Assembly (NCBI RefSeq): GCF_002865645.1
Contig: NW_020194667.1
Location: 2,417,772-2,481,771 of the forward strand
Length of the DNA: 64,000 bases
Reading direction: 5' to 3'
Source of the DNA: Hyaloscypha bicolor E
Lineage: Eukaryota > Ascomycota > Leotiomycetes > Helotiales > Hyaloscyphaceae
Numbering within the stretch: the stretch's first letter is position 1; every line of letters starts with the position of its first letter. Position numbers and translations under genes: made by a program. The notes beneath the pieces are model-generated. The model was not told where the DNA came from. It was given only the letters and a program-made list of their open reading frames with translations, and made no database searches. Positions 58,101-64,000 of the stretch are shown piece after piece.

Positions 58101-60686
58101 ACCTTAATGTTTTTTATATAGTTTATTTAAATAATATTCTAATTTACTTAAATAATTCCCTAAAATATAAAGACTATATATAAAAGGTTCTTTAGTAGCT
58201 ATAAGATACTAGCTTCTAAGCAAATATTAAGAAATTAGAGTTTAAAATTATTTATATAAAATACCTAGGCTTTATTATCTTTACTAAAGGCATTAAAGAA
58301 GATTTAGATAAGATAGTAATTATTAAGAACTAGTAATTACTAAAGATAGTTAAAGAAATATAAGGCTTTCTAGGTTTTTATAACTTTTATTAGTATTTTA
58401 TTACGGAATATAGTCATATAGTAAAGCCCCTAATAGCTCTAATATATAAGAGAGTTCCGTTTAAGTAAATAGATTAGTATTAAGAAGATTTTACTAAGCT
58501 AAAGCAAGTTATATTCTTAGTACTAATTCTATATTACTATAACTCGAACTTTCCTGTTATAGTTAAAATAAATATATTAAATAGAATTATAGCTAGTATT
58601 CTCTTATAATAAGACTTCTAGATAAGACTCTAATACCCAGTAGTATTCTTCTTTAAGATTATATAATTAGTTAAGCTAAACTATAATATCTATAATAAAG
58701 AGATACTTACTATTATTCTCTTTTTAACTAAATAGTAAGTAAAGCTAGAAGGCCTATAAGAAGTACTCTTTATAATTTATTTAGATTACTAAGCCCTCGA
58801 GTACTTTATAACTATAAAAAAGCTTTTAGTAAAACAAGTTTACTAAGTAAAATACTTTTCCTATTACTATTTTAAGCCTATATATTAGGTAAGTAAGTTA
58901 AATAAACAAGTAAATACCCTAAGTAGGAAATATAAGAATATAATTACCTAGAATAAGGTAATAGTAGCCTACTAAACCCAAATTTTCCTCCTATAATAAA
59001 AGATTAATAATAATATTATACGAGATCTCTAGTTAGCCCTAATTAAGGCCTTTATAAGCCTAGCTTAGGAAGAATCTAGTATAATAGTATTTAGCTAGTA
59101 AATAAGCTATTAAGTAAGAACTAAGAGTTACCGGAACTAGAAAAAGTATGAAATAAGGCAAGAAATAAGAAGGAAAATACTTAAATACTATAAAACGGCC
59201 TTTTTTTATAATATAATAATACCCGAGATATTCTTATATACTACTCTTATTTAGGAGATATATATATAGCCTCTAATAAGATATTTAGGACAAGCCAAGC
59301 TTTAATAGCTTCTTTAGGCCCGCTATTACTAGCTAGGCCAAGATATAGATATTAATTAGTATAGAAATAACTATTATACTTACTAATAATTCCATGTTTC
59401 TAGAAATAAGAAGCCAGGGCTCTTATATCTATTACTAGTTCCTAACTACTCTTAGTAATATATATTAGTAGATTTTAAGAAGTGCCTAGAAAATAGAAAT
59501 AAATATAATATAATAGTAATTTTTATTAATTACCTAGGCAAGTATCCTATTATAATTCCTATTCGAGATATAATAATAGCTAAAGAATTAGTATCTCTAT
59601 TTCTTACTTATATAGTTTACTAAGTTAGTATTCTGGAGACTATAGTATCTAATTAAGGCTTCTAGTTCTTATTAAATTTCTGAAGCAAGTTCTATAAGTA
59701 TATTAGTATAAAGCTCAAGTTATTAATTACTAATTATCCCTAAACTAATAGCTATATTCCTATATAAATTACTATTAGAATAATTAGAACAAATAGATAA
59801 TAATAATTAATTACTAGCAGGTAGCTCTAGTCTATAAGACTATAGGCTAATTCCCGTTTCTTATAGAAAAGGACTATAAACTACGGATATTATTTAACTA
59901 GGAAACCCAAGTATAATTAGGTACCCTAAAGAAAGAGCTAAATAAATAAGAGGCAAAGGCCCTAGTAATATGGTTCTATAAATTATAATAAAAGATATAA
60001 AAGAATATAATACAAATATAAGAATATTATATTACTTAAGCTAATAAGTATTACTAACTAGTAAACTTTGAAGTAAGAAATAAAATATGAATTACTATTA
60101 AGTACTAGAAGAATAATTATCCGAGCTATAAGCTAGCTTACTAAATAGAAGAATTATATAAAATCCTGGAATAAATAAGATATTTTTTTAGACTCAAGCT
60201 TCCGAAATTAATAAAAATATATCTGGTATTTTATATAGAGAAGCTATATAAAGACCCAGGTAATTTCTTTCTCGGATAAGCAAATCCGGAGCCTTTATTA
60301 TTAGAATTATAAGACGGGAAAACGAAATATAAAGTTTAAGAGATACTAGTAATAAAGCTACTTTATAGAAAGCTAAAATACCGAGTCTAGTAGAAAGAAT
60401 AAGACCTAAATCTGGAGTAATATCCTATTTCCTTATTAAGTAATAGTATCCTAGCTCTTTAGAGCTTTTATAATAAGAACCCCGAATAGCTAGAACTACT
60501 ATAGAATCTTTCCTATTAGTTGAATTATATTAAGAATAATATACTACCGGAACTATATAATATAAATAGAAATTCTTTAAAGTTATATATAAAAGGCCCT
60601 GGCTTTTAATATGTGACCTGTAACTTAGAAATTGAAATAGGAACTTTTAAAGCTCGGGAATAAGCTTATTTTAAGAAAAGAAGTAA

Positions 60687-60966
60687 TATTATAATTATTA
60701 TAATATATAATACTAGTAAGAGTTAGATTAGAGCTAGTAAGGCATCCGGTATCTAAGAAAGATATTTAATATCTGAGTAAGATATCTATAATTACCTAAT
60801 TATTATATATAATCCCGAGCTTAAGCTAGTATATAGGCCCGTATATAGCTTGTAATTATTTAGATCCGAGGCTTCTTTAAGATCCTCTTTTCTCTTTAGC
60901 TTTAAATTATTAAAATAGAGATAGTCTAACTATATCTTCTAGGCCCTAGATCTTATACTCGTAATA
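60687..60966 (+). repeat. 3' LTR (280 bp) of the chromovirus
   Basis: Begins TATTATAATTATT, ends CTCGTAATA. Somewhat less mutated than the 5' copy at several positions (for example GGCATCCGGTATC against GGTATCTGGTATT). Confidence 0.85.
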
Positions 60967-60971
60967 AAAAC
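60967..60971 (+). repeat. Right target-site duplication AAAAC
   Basis: Directly follows the 3' LTR and matches the left copy. Confidence 0.75.
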
Positions 60972-62330
60972 TATTTTAGAACCTAAAGAATTAATTTTTA
61001 AGCTATTATTAGCTAATAATCTCAAGGCTAGATAATATACTTTTAATATTTCCGGAATTCTTATTAAAGAATATTATAATAATAAATCTTTTTTTGACTT
61101 TTATAATAAGTCTAGAAAATAGACTTCTATTATAATTTCTATAATAATTTAATTAAATCTAGCTAATAAGACTAATATTAAACTAATAAAACCTATTACT
61201 AGTATTATTAGTAAAACTAGTAGAACTAGTAAGAAAAAAGAATAAACTAAGCCTAAAACTTCTAATAAATAATATAGATCTAGATACTAGTCTAAATATA
61301 AGATTAAGAAAATACTAGTAAATAATAGAAAAAGAAATAAGAAAAAGATATTATTTAGAAAGCCGAGAAGTAAAAAAAAGAAAATTAATAATATTAATAT
61401 TATATCTAAATACTATACTTATCAAATACTAGCTAAATAAAAACTAATATTTAGCTATTAGAATAATATTACTTTTAAGAAGTTATATAATAATATTCTG
61501 AGATTTATTTATAAATAAGAATATTATAAGATTATTAACGGATTTCTTAAGGCTTTTTATAAAACATATCTTTAGTAATTTACTAATACTTTTTCTATTT
61601 AAATAATTGAAATTAAGCTTATAAAAGTCTTGAAAATTATTACTAGAATTTATAAAATTACTAAAAATAAAAAGTATATTTCTATTATTTAAATATATAA
61701 GGAAATATAGAATTTCTTTTTAGAAAATAATGAGATTATAAAATATAAATATAAGTATTAGATTTCCGATTAATTTTACTTAAATTTATAGCTTTAATTT
61801 AATACTATAATTTCTATTCCTGAATTTAATATTATTAATATAAGTATAAATAATTATATTTATAAGAAAGATTACTTGAAATAAACTAAAAAACTTAATA
61901 TTTAAGAGCTCTTAATAAAAGAAATAGAAATATTATAATTTTATTTCCGAAAAAATAAAGTATTAAAATATAGAAATCTAGATAATAACTATTTTATTTT
62001 AATTTTTTAACTTTTAATAGCAGATTTCTTAATATAGCTTGAATTTTATAAGATATTAGCTAAATACTCTATTTATCTAGTTATTATGAAACCGGGCTCT
62101 AGGCTTAGAAAGCAAAGTAAAATAGCTCTTAATTCAAGAATTTTAAACTAAGAAAAAAAACTCTTGAATATAGGAGCTTTAGTATTCTAAATACTAGTCC
62201 TAGCCACATGCATTATTGCAATCACGTGATGCTAAATTTATTAGTAAAGTAATAAAATATAATATTACTTCTCTCTTTTTAGAAAAGCTTGTCCCGAGTA
62301 TTAAAAATAAGCCCTTTATAGCTTTAGAAA
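60972..62330. other. Continuation of the repeat interrupted by the chromovirus
   Basis: Plus-strand protein-like but stop-ridden segments (for example around 61470-61560, ITFKKLYNNILRFIYK) continue the sequence left of 54880. The family is not identified. A CACGTGA near 62223 and a patch of normal bases at 62195-62235 interrupt the AT bias. Confidence 0.45.
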
Positions 62331-62344
62331 TCCTAAAGTCTTAT

Positions 62345-62435
62345 ATATTTTATATTTCTTATTTATATATTCCCTATTTATATATTTCCTATATATATAT
62401 TTCCTATATATATATTTCCTATTTATATATTTTAC
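62345..62435 (+). repeat. Minisatellite of about 15 bp
   Basis: Units of the type TATATATATATTTCC and TATTTATATATTTCC repeat about six times in tandem. An apparent 83-codon frame over it (62216-62467) is a repeat translation (YISYIYISYIYI), not a gene. Confidence 0.75.
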
Positions 62436-62439
62436 TAGT

Positions 62440-63540
62440 TCCTAATATACTAGTTCTTCTAATATAACCTAGGACTATAGCCTAGACCCAAACTATAGTA
62501 TTATACTTATTATAAGAAGAGATTAATTAAGCTTATAGAGAAATAAATCATATAAAAGAAGGTTATATAAAAGGAGGTTATATAAAAGAAGATTATAGTA
62601 ATTATACCGAAAGTAAATACTAGAGAAATAAATACTAAAAAAGTAAGTTATCTAAAGAAATAGAAATCGAGAGTTTAGCTAGCCTTATACTTAAGTATTA
62701 ATATCTTACTTAGAAATAAGAAATAAGAGACTTGGAATTAAAGAGGCTATTATAAGAGGGAAACTATAATAAGACAAAAACTTATATAAAGTATATTAGA
62801 ATATAAAACGTAACTTAATAGTAAAATAATAAATTAAAAGTATAAATAGTAAAGCATAAATAGTATATAGTATATAAAAGCTCAAATTAATTAAATCCTT
62901 ATAAAGAATTCTTCTCTAAGTTTATAGAAAAACTAGCTTTCTTATATAATTTCCGCAAGTTATATATAAAAGGCCGCGGCCTTTACTATATAACCTAAAT
63001 CTTAAAACCGCTAAAATAATATGATTTTTAATAAGTATAGCCTATTATATTATATCCGACCCCCTATTTATTTATACTTATTTCCTAAGTACTAAAAATA
63101 ATAAAAAAATCTTATTTAGAGTCCGAAATAATAAAATATTTAGGATTCTTCTTTATTAGTTAATCTAATTTCTCCTCTATATACCTAAAATAAGACTTAT
63201 TATCCTTAAATAATCTTATTTTATATTCTCGAACTTACTTAAAGGTAATTCAAACCCGCTTAGTTATATTCTTATACTAAATTCAATATAATTCTCTATA
63301 TTAATTAGTATTTGCCTTTAATTATTACTTAATTTCTGTCTTTATTATAGGATATTAAGAAGGCTTATTATAGTAAATTATATTATAAATTATACTAATA
63401 TACTCTAAATAAATAGCTTCTTTAAATTTCGTATTATTTATAATATTCTTAAATTAGCCTTTAATAAGAAAAGAAAGATCTAGATAAGAAGCTTTAATAA
63501 CTAAATTAATATTAATAATTTCATTAATGATTTTTAGGCC
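62440..63540. other. RIP-degraded DNA with a third LTR-like copy
   Basis: About 62764-63030 matches the arms of the 24340-24865 inverted repeat (CAAAAACTTATATAAAGTAT, GTATATAGTATATAAAAGCTC, AAGGCCGCGGCCTTTACTAT). It is less mutated there, keeping GGCCGCGGCC. The remainder is unreadable AT-rich DNA. Confidence 0.55.
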
Positions 63541-64000
63541 GAATTAAATAATTCGAAGAGTGTGCTCTAGAGAGTCTTTTTAAAGGGATAAGATCATTTT
63601 TTTCTTATATTCTTATAATTGATATTAAAAGGAATATTTTGGCGGTTCTTCCGGTTAATTTGAAAATATTTCTCAAGAAATTTTATAATTAATGAAAAGT
63701 ATAAAGATTATTTAAACTCGGCTTTCATGATTCCTTTAATCCTGTTCATTAAATGATTTTTTCATTTTCTTTTTTGAGATTCATATCTAGATAAATTTGG
63801 ATCTATTTATTTATGGAAATCGATTTATTAGATATTCAGACCTTAATATCCTTTCATAATTAAAGGAGCTTATTATATATTCAAATTTTCTTATCGAATT
63901 ATTATTAAACGATGAATTATCCGGAAAAATGATATCAAAGAATTATTCAGATCAATGATAATTCTTATCTTATATTGCTTTTATTTTCAAGAGGATATTC
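63541..64000. other. AT-rich but un-RIPped terminal segment
   Basis: Unlike the block before it, this segment keeps many CA, TG, GA and TC dinucleotides (TCGGCTTTCATGATTCC, CAGATCAATGATAATTC). All frames contain stops within short distance. It may be an intergenic region or an inserted organelle-like fragment; I cannot decide. Confidence 0.4.

Larger units (their letters stand above)
54885..60966 (+). mobile_element. Ty3/Gypsy chromovirus, 6.08 kb, RIP-inactivated
   Basis: Bounded by 280-bp direct LTRs and a 5-bp TSD (AAAAC). The internal region reads on the plus strand: gag from about 55200, then a former CCHC knuckle at about 56439-56495 (KYYNYNRFSYMSRNYLKP, the Cys now Tyr by G-to-A). RT follows with FRFYINYYKLNNLI at about 57815 and the catalytic box YLNNIL at 58124-58141 (from YLDDIL). 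The integrase core with VDFKKCLENRN is at about 59462, and KLKLLITNYPQTNSY at about 59710. Near 60325-60460 a chromodomain-like stretch (KYKV-EILVIKLLYRKLKYRV, then NLE-YPIS) marks the chromovirus lineage, which uses this domain for targeting to chromatin. A purine-rich AAGAAAAGAAG just before the 3' LTR fits a polypurine tract. Dozens of stops make it dead. Confidence 0.85.

Noticed and set aside
62216..62467. 83-codon frame with YISYIYI repeats
   Set aside because: It is the translation of a ~15-bp AT minisatellite, not a gene.

Overview
The window looks like a piece of a filamentous ascomycete (Pezizomycotina) genome with a two-compartment organisation. Evidence: short GT-AG introns of about 40-90 nt with CTAAC/CTGAC-type branch points, families largely restricted to fungi (Clr5, DUF3431, HET), Kex2-type secreted peptides, and long AT-rich blocks made almost only of TpA-rich sequence in which retrotransposon frames are riddled with TAG/TAA/TGA at former Trp and Gln codons. 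That last pattern is the mark of repeat-induced point mutation (RIP). I cannot name the species. I saw no rRNA, tRNA or CRISPR.

Layout. 1-1668 (minus) is a Clr5-domain gene whose TPR-like C-terminus runs off the left edge. 2439-3380 is a perfect-looking foldback repeat split by a 5'-truncated LINE with a 14-bp target-site duplication. 5021-5521 is a three-exon small secreted cysteine-rich protein. 6971-8651 carries two related small cysteine-rich proteins that both begin with an N-myristoylation-like MG signal. 9369-12077 carries a DUF3431 type II membrane protein and an acidic low-complexity protein. 13240-13416 is a 58-residue secreted peptide with six cysteines.

13.6-27.8 kb is mostly RIP-degraded DNA. 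It holds a 2.77-kb LTR element (234-bp LTRs, TSD ATTAT) of which one LTR is almost untouched and the other heavily mutated, further LTR fragments, two palindromes, and gag-like remains. 27.8-45.6 kb returns to mixed composition: an 18-unit array with an exact 17-bp period (28785-29090), then a run of broken genes (a fungal membrane protein, an aspartic-protease-like protein, an unidentified fragment, a long coiled-coil protein), then an incompatibility-type cluster. The cluster is an intact-looking HET-domain gene, a divergent gene with a STAND-type N-terminus, and a RIP-killed second HET gene.

45.6-63.5 kb is retrotransposon graveyard: a 534-bp TRIM-like element (130-bp LTRs, TSD AAAAT), a decayed Ty3/Gypsy pol, and a 6.08-kb chromovirus (280-bp LTRs, TSD AAAAC, chromodomain) nested inside an older repeat. 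The last ~460 bp are AT-rich but keep CpA/TpG and so look un-RIPped. The live genes sit in GC-equilibrated islands beside the AT blocks. The secreted peptides and the HET/STAND pair are the kinds of genes often found at such borders, in interaction with hosts or other fungi; their functions here are inferred, not shown.
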